Under the pieces are notes generated by a model, which had not been told where the DNA came from, did no database searches, and saw only the letters and a program-made list of their open reading frames with translations. Of a stretch of DNA of 64,000 bases, positions 53,746 through 61,856 are shown one piece after another. The stretch is taken from contig CAMMST010000006.1 in assembly GCA_946499615.1 (NCBI GenBank), positions 20,153 through 84,152 of the forward strand. Reading direction: 5' to 3'. The number at the start of each line of letters is the position of its first letter. Position 1 is the stretch's first letter. Both the position numbers and the translations under genes were made by a program. Source of the DNA: Enterococcus_E cecorum_B (GTDB lineage Bacteria > Bacillota > Bacilli > Lactobacillales > Enterococcaceae).

Positions 53746-55393
53746 ATTTTACTTCTACCCATTTGTATTCGTATTGGGCGCCGGCTGGGTGTGCAACGAT
53801 GCCTTTTACTTTTGGATTGCGTAAGTGTGCTTCTGATTTGTAGAAGACTGGGATTACACCACTTTCATCTAGAATTACTTTTTCAGCACCTAGTAAGTCA
53901 TCCCAACGTTTCTTTTCATCTGTCGCATCAGCATTACCTGAAGCATCAACTAATTTATCATATTCAGCATTACTCCAGCGACCACGGTTATAGCTATTTC
54001 CAGTAACGAATAAATCAGTAAAGCTACTTGCATCTAAGTAGTCAGCTGCCCAACCACTCACAATCATATCGAATTGACCTTTATTTCCACGATCCAAACG
54101 AACAGAGAATGGTACTGGCGTTAAGTTCACTTTCACACCATCTAAAGTATCTTGTAATGAACTTTGTAGGTATTCACTGACTTTCTTCGTCGCATCGGTA
54201 TCATCAGAAACTAATTCAATCGTTAAGCTATCAATGCCTAACTCTTGTTTAGCCTTATTCCAATATTCTTTGGCTTTTTTCTTATCGTATGTCACTTTGA
54301 CTTTAGAATCTTCAGTAAAGTCTTTACCATCTGGACCTGTCATATTACCTGTAGGAACTAAACCAGTCGCCACTGCAGAACCATCGCCCAAGATATTATT
54401 CACTAAAGATTTACGGTCAATAGCATAAGAAAAAGCTTTACGTAAATTAGCATTACGATATGGAGATTTTTCATCGCGTTGATTTACTTCTAAATAAGTG
54501 GTACGTGCTTCTGGTTGTGTCACATAAGCTGGATCATTTTTCATTTGTTTGGCTAATTCACCAGTTAAAATGACATCATCAGCTTGACCATCTTTGAATA
54601 AGTTCAATGAAGTAGAAGATTCTTTGACTACATTGATATTTACTTTATCTAATTTGACATTTTTCGCATCCCAATAAGTGTCGTTTTTCTTATAAGCCCA
54701 CTCAGTATCGGTACCAGGTCCATCAAAACCATCTAATACGAAAGGTCCATTGTAGACAGATTTATCAGATTTTGTCGCATAAGCATCGCCAAATTCTTTC
54801 ACCGTTGCCTCATGTTGTGGGAAGAAAGAAGGAAACGCCATTAAGTATGGGAAGTATGGTGTTGCCTTTTCTAATTGAATTTCTAATGTGTAATCATCTA
54901 CAGCTTTAATCCCTAGTTCGCTAACTGGTTTTTCACCATTGATAATAGCTTCTCCGTTTTTCACTAAAGCATATAGATACGCATATTCAGCTGCTGTCTT
55001 AGGATCTGCTGTACGTTGCCAACCATAGACATAATCTTTGGCCGTTACTGGATCACCATTTGACCATTTAGCATCTTTACGTAATTTAACGGTATAAGTC
55101 GTACCATCCTGAGATATTTCTGCCTCTTTTTCAGCGCCTGCAGGTTGTGGTTGGTCTTTTTTGTCCAAACGATATAACCCTTCATACACATTGTTCAAAG
55201 CAGTAAAACTAATTGTATCACTAGCTAAAGAAAGGTCTCCTGAAGGCATTTCTTGTTGTACCACGACATTAATTTCTTGTTTTGCAGCTTTATCGCCACT
55301 TTCTGTTTTGGCTTTGTCGCCGCCACCTGTTGAACATCCCGCTAATACTAATGCGCATAAAGCAAAAGATGCTAATACCTGTTTTTTCTTCAT
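53744..55393 (-). CDS. oppA: Oligopeptide-binding lipoprotein OppA (copy 1)
   Basis: A 549-residue peptide-binding lipoprotein with lipobox LAGC (SFALCALVLAGCSTGGG) and SBP_bac_5 blocks (GTTYTVKLRKDAKWSNGDP, GWAADYLDASSFTD). It is similar along the full length to the product of 51727-53394, probably a tandem duplication including the promoter. The ATG at 55393 is at better spacing from GGGTGG than the ATG at 55399. Two binding proteins on one permease would widen peptide range. Confidence 0.95.
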   Translation of the reverse strand: MKKKQVLASFALCALVLAGCSTGGGDKAKTESGDKAAKQEINVVVQQEMPSGDLSLASDTISFTALNNVYEGLYRLDKKDQPQPAGAEKEAEISQDGTTYTVKLRKDAKWSNGDPVTAKDYVYGWQRTADPKTAAEYAYLYALVKNGEAIINGEKPVSELGIKAVDDYTLEIQLEKATPYFPYLMAFPSFFPQHEATVKEFGDAYATKSDKSVYNGPFVLDGFDGPGTDTEWAYKKNDTYWDAKNVKLDKVNINVVKESSTSLNLFKDGQADDVILTGELAKQMKNDPAYVTQPEARTTYLEVNQRDEKSPYRNANLRKAFSYAIDRKSLVNNILGDGSAVATGLVPTGNMTGPDGKDFTEDSKVKVTYDKKKAKEYWNKAKQELGIDSLTIELVSDDTDATKKVSEYLQSSLQDTLDGVKVNLTPVPFSVRLDRGNKGQFDMIVSGWAADYLDASSFTDLFVTGNSYNRGRWSNAEYDKLVDASGNADATDEKKRWDDLLGAEKVILDESGVIPVFYKSEAHLRNPKVKGIVAHPAGAQYEYKWVEVK

Positions 55394-55446
55394 TTTCATT
55401 CCACCCTTTTATCCATCTATCTTTCAATACTATGAGAGATAAACTA

Positions 55447-55475
55447 ATAATAATGATTAATTATTAAAAAATCAA
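55447..55475 (-). promoter_or_regulatory. Promoter of oppA copy 1
   Basis: TTGATT and TATTAT are 17 bases apart on the minus strand. The spacer begins TTTTAATAATTA, as at the other oppA. TAATTATTAAAAA reads on the plus strand in both promoters. Confidence 0.65.
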
Positions 55476-55530
55476 CATAATTTTCATTCATTTTTAATAA
55501 TATAACTGATAATTTATCTCGTTTGTTCTG

Positions 55531-55545
55531 AATTGTCTGAAAAAT
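55531..55545. promoter_or_regulatory. CodY-like box at oppA copy 1
   Basis: AATTGTCTGAAAAAT matches the CodY consensus at 13 of 15 positions, about 56 bases upstream of the -35. Confidence 0.45.
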
Positions 55546-55570
55546 CAAGCATGGACGCTTTTATTAAAAA

Positions 55571-55622
55571 ATGCAAAAAAATGACTTGTTTCCCTCAATT
55601 TTTTAAAAGAAAACAAGTCATT
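55571..55622 (-). terminator. Terminator of rlmN
   Basis: AATGACTTGTTT and AAACAAGTCATT form a perfect 12-base stem followed by T5 on the minus strand. It is about 180 bases after the rlmN stop, behind two repeat units. Confidence 0.88.
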
Positions 55623-55639
55623 ATGGATTGAATTCATTT

Positions 55640-55812
55640 CGAACTACGTAGCTGTCCGAGTCGATTTACGACCTTTTTAATCTGTGTTCGGCAGCTAGAC
55701 ATTGTGAAATTCGCCCTACCGCTTGAGAAAATCTCCTTTCATCCGATTTTCTCAGCGGTAGGTAAACACACGAATTTCTTCATGTCTGAGCGAGCTGCCT
55801 CACATCCTTTTT
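55640..55812 (-). repeat. Hairpin-repeat pair after rlmN
   Basis: A full unit (55812-55681, minus strand AAAGGATGTGAGGCAGCTCGC to CTAGCTGCCGAACACAG) is followed by a partial first arm (55680-55640, AAGGTCGTAAATCGACTCGGACAGCTACG). The core ACCTACCGCTGAGAAAATC pairs with its complement over about 20 bases. The first bases contain the rlmN stop codon. Confidence 0.8.
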
Positions 55813-56858
55813 TTCATTTGTTTGCTTCGTAGTTGGCCACAGGCGGCATCGATGTCGGTTCCGTGTTCTTTACGGATGACACAGTTAACGCCATTTTTCT
55901 TCAATGTATCATAGAAACGTAGTACATCGTCTTTGCTACTTCTTGAATATTGGTCATGTTCGCTGACTGGATTATACGGAATCAAGTTCACATAGGCTAA
56001 TTTCTTCTTATCTTTGAGTAAATTCGCCAATTCTTGGGCATGATGCACACGGTCATTCACGCCTGCCAACATAATATACTCAAAGGTAATGCGGCGGTTG
56101 GTCTTTTCTAAATAGAAATCTACCGCATCCATTAATTTAGCTAATGGGAAGCTACGGTTAATACGCATAATAGATGTACGTAATTCATCATTTGGCGCAT
56201 GTAAAGAGATAGCAAGGTTTACTTGTAAACCATTATCAGCAAACTCTTTAATCTTCGGTACAATCCCGCTCGTTGAAACAGTAATATGACGCGCACCAAT
56301 AGCCATACCTTTAGGATCATTCACGATGCGTAAAAATTTCGTTACATTATCATAATTATCAAAAGGTTCACCAATTCCCATCACCACGATATGAGAAACA
56401 CGTTCACCTAAATCACGCTCATCAAAATAGTGTTGCACAAGCATAATTTGGGCCATGATTTCCCCTGCTGTTAGGTCGCGTTGTTTTTTCAATAAGCCAC
56501 TCGCACAGAAGGTACAACCAATATTACAGCCCACCTGCGTCGTCACACAGACACTCATCCCATAATCTTGACGCATTAAAACTGTCTCAATCATATGTTT
56601 ATCAGGTAATTCAAATAAATATTTTACTGTACCGTCACTTGATTCTTGCACGACAATTTGATTTAACGGACAAATCTCAAAGTTCTCTTCTAATTTAGCA
56701 ATCAAGGCTTTGGATAGGTTGGTCATTTCCGCAAAAGTCATCACTCGCTTTTCATATAACCATTCCCAAACTTGAGTCGCACGGAATTTCTTTTCGCCAT
56801 TTGCTTCAAACCAGGCAATTAATTCAGCTTTTTCTAATCCATAAATAGATGGTTTCAA
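55800..56858 (-). CDS. rlmN: 23S rRNA A2503 / tRNA A37 C2-methyltransferase
   Basis: A radical-SAM methyltransferase of 352 residues. The cluster motif is CNIGCTFC near residue 120; the catalytic cysteines are in the C-terminal region (NGVNCVIRKEHGTDIDAACGQL). The TTG at 56858, eight bases after GAGGG, is preferred; a GTG 15 bases earlier lies within that ribosome site. The last codons, KKRM and stop, come from the start of the hairpin repeat. It is monocistronic. Confidence 0.95.
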   Translation of the reverse strand: MKPSIYGLEKAELIAWFEANGEKKFRATQVWEWLYEKRVMTFAEMTNLSKALIAKLEENFEICPLNQIVVQESSDGTVKYLFELPDKHMIETVLMRQDYGMSVCVTTQVGCNIGCTFCASGLLKKQRDLTAGEIMAQIMLVQHYFDERDLGERVSHIVVMGIGEPFDNYDNVTKFLRIVNDPKGMAIGARHITVSTSGIVPKIKEFADNGLQVNLAISLHAPNDELRTSIMRINRSFPLAKLMDAVDFYLEKTNRRITFEYIMLAGVNDRVHHAQELANLLKDKKKLAYVNLIPYNPVSEHDQYSRSSKDDVLRFYDTLKKNGVNCVIRKEHGTDIDAACGQLRSKQMKKRM

Positions 56859-56926
56859 TCGTTTTTCCCTCACTTTATCAGTATCGTATCCACTATAGCG
56901 AAAAATTTAGGGAAATGCAATGAAAT

Positions 56927-58186
56927 CTAGTTTAATTTTTGCTGAAAACTGACCTGAGAAAATCTAAGTGCGAGCACCACTTGCGTCAAACCAAAGACCA
57001 CATATAGACTATAGTAAGTTTGAATATGTATCATCTGACAACCAAACATCACGAGTAACCCAAGTAGATTGACAATAATTGTTTGCGTAACAACCATTTT
57101 TTCTTGATTTTGCGCTTGTAAATAAACCTTAATTATTTCATAAAATGGGACAGCTAACATCACACTAAAAGTAAATCCCGCCATGAATGTTAAGTGACTA
57201 AACATTTGCTGGGTAAATAGTTGTGCAAAAGCTGGGATAGTCAAAGTTCCTACGATGGACAACCCAATAAACAATAGAAAATTAATCTGCAATAACCATT
57301 TTAACAGTTGTGACTTTTGTTTTTGAGTGACTTCTGGTAAAAAGACTGGCAAACTATTGGCATACATTAGGCTTGGTAATTTTATAATTGCAAACATTTG
57401 AGAAATGACAGCATAAGCACCTAGCGTAGAATTCCCCAAATGTCCCATAAAACTTTCAAAAACTAGGATAAATAAGACACTTTCAAATATTTCCTGGATG
57501 GCTAACGGAATACCTAAACGTGTGATAGCTAGCATTTGATTAGCTGATTGCAAGAGACTTTGCTTGAGGATGGGGAAAATATGCCATAAATAGGCCAATA
57601 CGAGGTACAAGACACCCGCCATATTCGCTAAGGCTGCCCCTTGAATCTCCCACAGTGGCACTAAAATGATATTCAAACCACATTCGAGTAAAGCGCTGAT
57701 TACGCCGATACGAAAAATCACTGTTGTCTTTTGGGCGAATTTGAGCAGATTGCTAAAAAGAAACGAAAGCAATAATAGTAAGATATAGCCCGACATGATA
57801 TAGAGATACTGACTCGCTTTTAGCAATAAATCCCCTTGAAAGCCATAAAAATATCGCAAAAACAGTTTGCCCAAAAACAAGCAAATAGCTAAGAAGCCCC
57901 CGCCGAATAATAAACACAAGCGCAAGGCTGAATGCACATATTGCTGGAACTGTTGCTTTTCTTGGTAAAAACTCTGCGCCGCCAGAATATTAAAACTCAG
58001 ACTAAAAGCCCCTAATATTCCACCAAATGCATATAAAAAATTTTGGATAATCGTAATAGCGGAGAGTGAATGCGTAGAACCAGCTGTTGCAAAGTGTAGT
58101 GCTGCAATACCAATCGCCATCTGTAGCAACTGACTGGCGATTAAGGGAAATACATAATGATTGATTTGTTGTTTAAGTGTTTTCAT
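56927..58186 (-). CDS. MATE family efflux/flippase protein
   Basis: A 419-residue membrane protein with about twelve helices of the MATE/MOP superfamily. It has an inverted two-bundle layout, with ITIIQNFLYAFGGILGAFSLSFNILAAQ in the first half and QMFAIIKLPSLMYANSLPVF in the second. The substrate is unknown. The ATG at 58186 follows AAAGGA; an upstream extension has no ribosome site. It lies downstream of ftsK after a terminator. Confidence 0.85.
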   Translation of the reverse strand: MKTLKQQINHYVFPLIASQLLQMAIGIAALHFATAGSTHSLSAITIIQNFLYAFGGILGAFSLSFNILAAQSFYQEKQQFQQYVHSALRLCLLFGGGFLAICLFLGKLFLRYFYGFQGDLLLKASQYLYIMSGYILLLLLSFLFSNLLKFAQKTTVIFRIGVISALLECGLNIILVPLWEIQGAALANMAGVLYLVLAYLWHIFPILKQSLLQSANQMLAITRLGIPLAIQEIFESVLFILVFESFMGHLGNSTLGAYAVISQMFAIIKLPSLMYANSLPVFLPEVTQKQKSQLLKWLLQINFLLFIGLSIVGTLTIPAFAQLFTQQMFSHLTFMAGFTFSVMLAVPFYEIIKVYLQAQNQEKMVVTQTIIVNLLGLLVMFGCQMIHIQTYYSLYVVFGLTQVVLALRFSQVSFQQKLN

Positions 58187-58251
58187 CTTAATTCCTTTAT
58201 ATTTAATATACTTGTACATTTTATCACAAATAAAAAAAATACACAATACAA

Positions 58252-58298
58252 CAAAAGCCTTGCTATCAGAGTCGATCCTCTCGACCTAGCAAGGCTGA
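58252..58298 (-). terminator. Terminator of ftsK
   Basis: AGCCTTGCTA pairs with TAGCAAGGCT and an inner GGTCGA/TCGACT stem, followed by TTTTG on the minus strand. Confidence 0.85.
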
Positions 58299-58302
58299 TT
58301 TG

Positions 58303-60720
58303 TTATTCATAATCTTGGGGTATCTCCTCATAATCCACAGGTGTATCTAGGGATTCCAGATAGACCTTACGTGGTTTACTCCCCTCAGAAGGGCCAACTA
58401 CCCCATTGGCTTCTAACTCATCCACCAGACGGGCAGCTCGATTATAACCAATTCTAAAGCGCCGTTGTAAAAGCGAAACACTTGCCGTTTGCATCTCTAC
58501 CACTAAAGCCTTGGCTTCTTCATACAATTCATCTTGTGGATAGTCATTGTTGCTTTCACTTGGTGCTTCTTCTTCCAGATTCATCATCTTCTCGTCATAA
58601 TTTGCCCCCATTTGATCGGTTACAAATTTGACAATACGCTCGACTTCCCCATCTGAAATAAAGGCCCCTTGCACACGGATAGGTTTATTCTCACCCATTG
58701 GTAGGTAAAGCATATCTCCACGTCCCAATAGTTTTTCTGCCCCATGACTATCAATAATGGTGCGCGAATCCGTTCCTGAAGAGACCGCAAAGGCAATACG
58801 TGAAGGTACATTGGCTTTGATAATTCCCGTAATGACATCAACACTTGGCCGTTGTGTAGCTAAAATCATATGAATCCCAGCAGCCCGAGCCATTTGTGCC
58901 AAACGAATAATCGCATCTTCTACTTCATTACTTGCGACCATCATTAAGTCAGCCAATTCATCAACAATCACCACAATAAATGGTAGAATTGGACGTTTTT
59001 GCCCATCTTCTTGATTTTTTGCTTCAATTAATTCATTATAACCAGCAATATTGCGCACACCAGTAGCCGCAAATTTTTCATAACGTTCTTCCATTTCTTT
59101 CACGACTTTTTGGAGCGCTTGGGCAGCTTTACGTGGGTTGGTTACCACCGGTGTTAAGAGATGTGGGATGCCATTATACACATTCAACTCAACCATTTTC
59201 GGATCGACCATCATTAATTTCACTTGATGTGGTTTGGCTTGCATCAAAATACTGGTGATAATCCCATTAATCGCTACCGACTTCCCACTACCTGTCGAAC
59301 CAGCAATCAATAAGTGTGGCATTTTCGTTAAATCACATGTCTGCACTTTACCAGAAATATCACGACCTAATGGCACTTCAAGAATCTTATCTGGATGTGC
59401 CGGTGTGGCTTCAATGACTTCTCTAAACGAAACCATCGAAATATTTTGGTTTGGCACTTCAATCCCAATCAATGACTTACCAGGAATGGGTGCTTCCATC
59501 CGAATATCTTTGGCCGCTAAAGCTAAAGCAATATCATCGGTTAAACTAACAATTTTGCTCACTTTTACCCCAACAGCTGGCTGAATCTCAAATTTCGTCA
59601 CAGAAGGGCCTAAACTTGCCTTCACCACCGTGGCATCGACGCCAAAACTTTGGAAAGTCTGATTTAAAATTTCTCCGTTTTGCTTAATTTTTTCATATTC
59701 ATCGCTTTGATCTTGAACTTTCGCCGGATCAAGCAACGTACTTGGTGGCAACTCATAAAATTCATCAGGCTCCTCATTTTCCATGCTAAATTCTAATGGA
59801 TCATCGCCTTCTATGTCCTCTTCAGGCGCTGCTTTGGTTTTGCGGGAACGTTTAGGTGGAACCTGACTCGCATCCTTTTGTTCTTGCATTAACTTTTCAG
59901 CCTCAGTTGGCTCAATCAAACTCATCTGATGAGGCTCAATAATCATTTCTGGTGCTTTATGCTGGCGTTCTTGTTCCTCAGTTTCAGTAAAAGGTCGCAC
60001 TTGATTTTTCTGCTGTTCTAACATTTGTTGACGGAGTGCTTCTTTTTCAGCCTCTTTTTTCGCTTGTTTGGCCTTTTTCTTTTCTTCACGCAATTTTTGT
60101 TTTTCTTCACTGACCTTGAGACGTTGACTAATTGCCTCGCCAAAATCCTGAAGAAAATCAATCAAATCTTGCGCCGACTTTTGCGTAAATAAAAAGACCC
60201 CAACAAAAATACTTAAGACACCCAATACATAACTACCAAATTGGGCTACTAAGAAATAGGTTACTTGATAGAGTGCGCCACCAATCATGCCGCCACCAAG
60301 ACTTTGGCTAATTTGGCTATGTTTTAAATCACTCACCCATAGATTTAGCGTTGTTCCTAAAATATTAGGATTCTTAGTATGAATCTTAGCAAAAAGCATC
60401 GCCGAAACAATCACTAATATTCCCACATAGGTTAATGCCAAACCAGCACTACGCTTACGAGAATCAAAGACGGTGAGCTGATGTTTGACCAATAACCAGA
60501 TTCCATAAAAAATGAGTATTACCGCTAATAATGGGTACGTATTTCCGACAAAAAATCTTAATGTATTGGCAAATAAAATACCTAAAAAGCCTAATTTAAA
60601 TAAACCAAGTAAACTTAAAAAAATAAAAGAAAAGCCAGTAATAATCATTGCCATGGTTTGATTATTGGCTTGCTGTTTTTTTGTTCTTTTGCTCGATTTT
60701 CTTTTCTTTCTTTGCGCCAT
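58303..60720 (-). CDS. ftsK: DNA translocase FtsK/SpoIIIE
   Basis: An 805-residue DNA translocase. An N-terminal basic tail (AQRKKRKSSKRTKKQQ) is followed by four membrane helices (residues 25-175), a charged coiled linker (about 205-330) and the motor domain with Walker A AGSTGSGKSVAING and Walker B VIVDELADLM. The C-terminal winged-helix gamma domain (SVSLLQRRFRIGYNRAARLVDELE) reads KOPS-like sites. It pumps DNA at the division septum. Confidence 0.96.
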   Translation of the reverse strand: MAQRKKRKSSKRTKKQQANNQTMAMIITGFSFIFLSLLGLFKLGFLGILFANTLRFFVGNTYPLLAVILIFYGIWLLVKHQLTVFDSRKRSAGLALTYVGILVIVSAMLFAKIHTKNPNILGTTLNLWVSDLKHSQISQSLGGGMIGGALYQVTYFLVAQFGSYVLGVLSIFVGVFLFTQKSAQDLIDFLQDFGEAISQRLKVSEEKQKLREEKKKAKQAKKEAEKEALRQQMLEQQKNQVRPFTETEEQERQHKAPEMIIEPHQMSLIEPTEAEKLMQEQKDASQVPPKRSRKTKAAPEEDIEGDDPLEFSMENEEPDEFYELPPSTLLDPAKVQDQSDEYEKIKQNGEILNQTFQSFGVDATVVKASLGPSVTKFEIQPAVGVKVSKIVSLTDDIALALAAKDIRMEAPIPGKSLIGIEVPNQNISMVSFREVIEATPAHPDKILEVPLGRDISGKVQTCDLTKMPHLLIAGSTGSGKSVAINGIITSILMQAKPHQVKLMMVDPKMVELNVYNGIPHLLTPVVTNPRKAAQALQKVVKEMEERYEKFAATGVRNIAGYNELIEAKNQEDGQKRPILPFIVVIVDELADLMMVASNEVEDAIIRLAQMARAAGIHMILATQRPSVDVITGIIKANVPSRIAFAVSSGTDSRTIIDSHGAEKLLGRGDMLYLPMGENKPIRVQGAFISDGEVERIVKFVTDQMGANYDEKMMNLEEEAPSESNNDYPQDELYEEAKALVVEMQTASVSLLQRRFRIGYNRAARLVDELEANGVVGPSEGSKPRKVYLESLDTPVDYEEIPQDYE

Positions 60721-60748
60721 AAATCATTTCAATCCCTTCATCCTTTCC

Positions 60749-60754
60749 ATTATA
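60749..60754 (-). promoter_or_regulatory. -10 of the ftsK promoter
   Basis: TATAAT is on the minus strand, about 30 bases upstream of ftsK; no good -35 is seen. Confidence 0.4.
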
Positions 60755-60870
60755 CTAAAAATATGACAAAAAAACGATGCCCGAAATCAAATTCATCACA
60801 CCGTTTCTAATTTCACCTAAATTCGTATCCCTTTATCATTTTAAAAAAGCAGCACGCACTCAAAGCAAGC

Positions 60871-61101
60871 TCACATCGGATACTTTTTTTGAAAATACAA
60901 ATTGATATACATTCCAATCATAAAAATAATGTAAATGAATAGAAAGAAATAGTCGTGTGCCACAAATAATTTATAGATTAAGTAACCAGTCATAAAGCCA
61001 AATAGCGCGCCATAAATGACAACCAAAAATTTCATCGTACTATCTAAACTTCTAAATTTTAAATCTAGACTTCTCATTTTTTTGTTTAATTCTTGCAACA
61101 T
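60871..61101 (-). CDS. Small membrane protein near the kinase locus
   Basis: A 76-residue protein with a charged N-terminus (MLQELNKKMRSLDLKFRS) and two membrane helices (about residues 24-42 and 48-67). The ATG at 61101 follows AAAGGATG; the ATG at 61110 is within that site. It follows the decayed gene at 61107-61301. A remnant of a second copy (MLQVLNKK and stop) is at about 62010-62040. Similar small proteins are often immunity proteins in bacteriocin loci; that is inference. Confidence 0.65.
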   Translation of the reverse strand: MLQELNKKMRSLDLKFRSLDSTMKFLVVIYGALFGFMTGYLIYKLFVAHDYFFLFIYIIFMIGMYINLYFQKKYPM

Positions 61102-61106
61102 AAGAC

Positions 61107-61301
61107 TCATCCTTTCTTTTTCTTATATAATTCATAAACGACTAAACAAAGTGCTGCGAAAATGAACAACCAGAAACTAACAAAGTCATAAACTCTAGCA
61201 GCTGTTGGGTAAAAGCTGTTTTAGAGAATAGGTAGCAAAAAGCCAAGAATTCCAGCACAAATAAACAGGATTGTATACCAAGATTTTTTCTTTTTGTTCA
61301 T
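61107..61301 (-). pseudogene. Small membrane protein gene with an in-frame stop
   Basis: From the ATG at 61301 it encodes MNKKKKSWYTILFICAGILG and a few more residues, then TAA at 61223-61221. The same frame continues with FYPTAARVYDFVSFWLFIFA and ends in KKKKG just at the start of the next gene. The C-terminal half is related to the protein encoded at 62507-62674 (VFNFVTFWMLIAV). The single nonsense codon suggests recent inactivation. Confidence 0.65.
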
Positions 61302-61328
61302 GATTTTCACAGCCTTTCTTATAGGTTC

Positions 61329-61337
61329 ATTATATCA
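61329..61337 (-). promoter_or_regulatory. Promoter of the decayed small gene
   Basis: An extended -10 TGATATAAT lies about 28 bases before the ATG. The upstream AATGATAACGTTTTA is repeated before a similar TATAAT near 62140-62180. Confidence 0.5.
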
Positions 61338-61437
61338 TATATTTACAAAAAAATTAAAACGTTATCATTGTGTGGGATAGTGTAACTTTTTATTTACGTT
61401 CAAATGACTAACAAAAGTCAACATTAAAGTTAATGGA

Positions 61438-61478
61438 TAAGAAAAACTCCCTGTTCGTAAAGAGGGAGCTTTTTGCGT
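61438..61478. terminator. Bidirectional terminator
   Basis: CTCCCT and AGGGAG with A5 and T5 flanks, just after the small ORF at 61498-61590. Confidence 0.8.
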
Positions 61479-61497
61479 ATGCACATTACACTATTTG

Positions 61498-61590
61498 TTA
61501 CAAGAGTAGGAGATGTACCAATATATATATAAGTATACCTAAAATATAAGCGCTTAAAGATAGTTTATTTATTTTAGCTATTTTTTTCAT
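61498..61590 (-). CDS. Possible 30-residue hydrophobic peptide
   Basis: An ATG after GGTGGATAATT encodes MKKIAKINKLSLSAYILGIL and ten more, mostly hydrophobic residues, then TAA. It begins two bases after the previous gene's stop codon and is followed by a terminator, so it could be the second gene of a small unit. It resembles a single-helix membrane peptide. Confidence 0.45.
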   Translation of the reverse strand: MKKIAKINKLSLSAYILGILIYILVHLLLL

Positions 61591-61592
61591 AA

Positions 61593-61856
61593 TTATCCAC
61601 CACACATTCCAGAATGGTCAATAACTACACCGGGACAAGTATATGGACCACTTTCAGGTAAATACACTTTTCCAGTATATTTTCTTCCTACAACATTTTT
61701 AATAGCAATAGATACCCATTCTGCACCACTTTTACCAGTAGCAGCAATGACAATACCATCAATAACTGTAGCATATATATACCCAACAACTATTTCCCTA
61801 TATAAACCAAGATTTTTAATAATGCACCATTTCTCTCTCCCTATTGAAGTATACAT
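61593..61856 (-). CDS. Small protein with cysteine/glycine-rich end, possibly truncated
   Basis: An 87-residue open frame from ATG at 61856 with a C-terminal GPYTCPGVVIDHSGMCGG. The ATG has only a weak ribosome site, and the same frame is open about 17 codons further upstream (WLIGYLDKDGNIE) without a start codon. This suggests a lost N-terminus of a longer protein. No family is recognised. A secreted or membrane role is possible from the hydrophobic middle. Confidence 0.4.
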   Translation of the reverse strand: MYTSIGREKWCIIKNLGLYREIVVGYIYATVIDGIVIAATGKSGAEWVSIAIKNVVGRKYTGKVYLPESGPYTCPGVVIDHSGMCGG

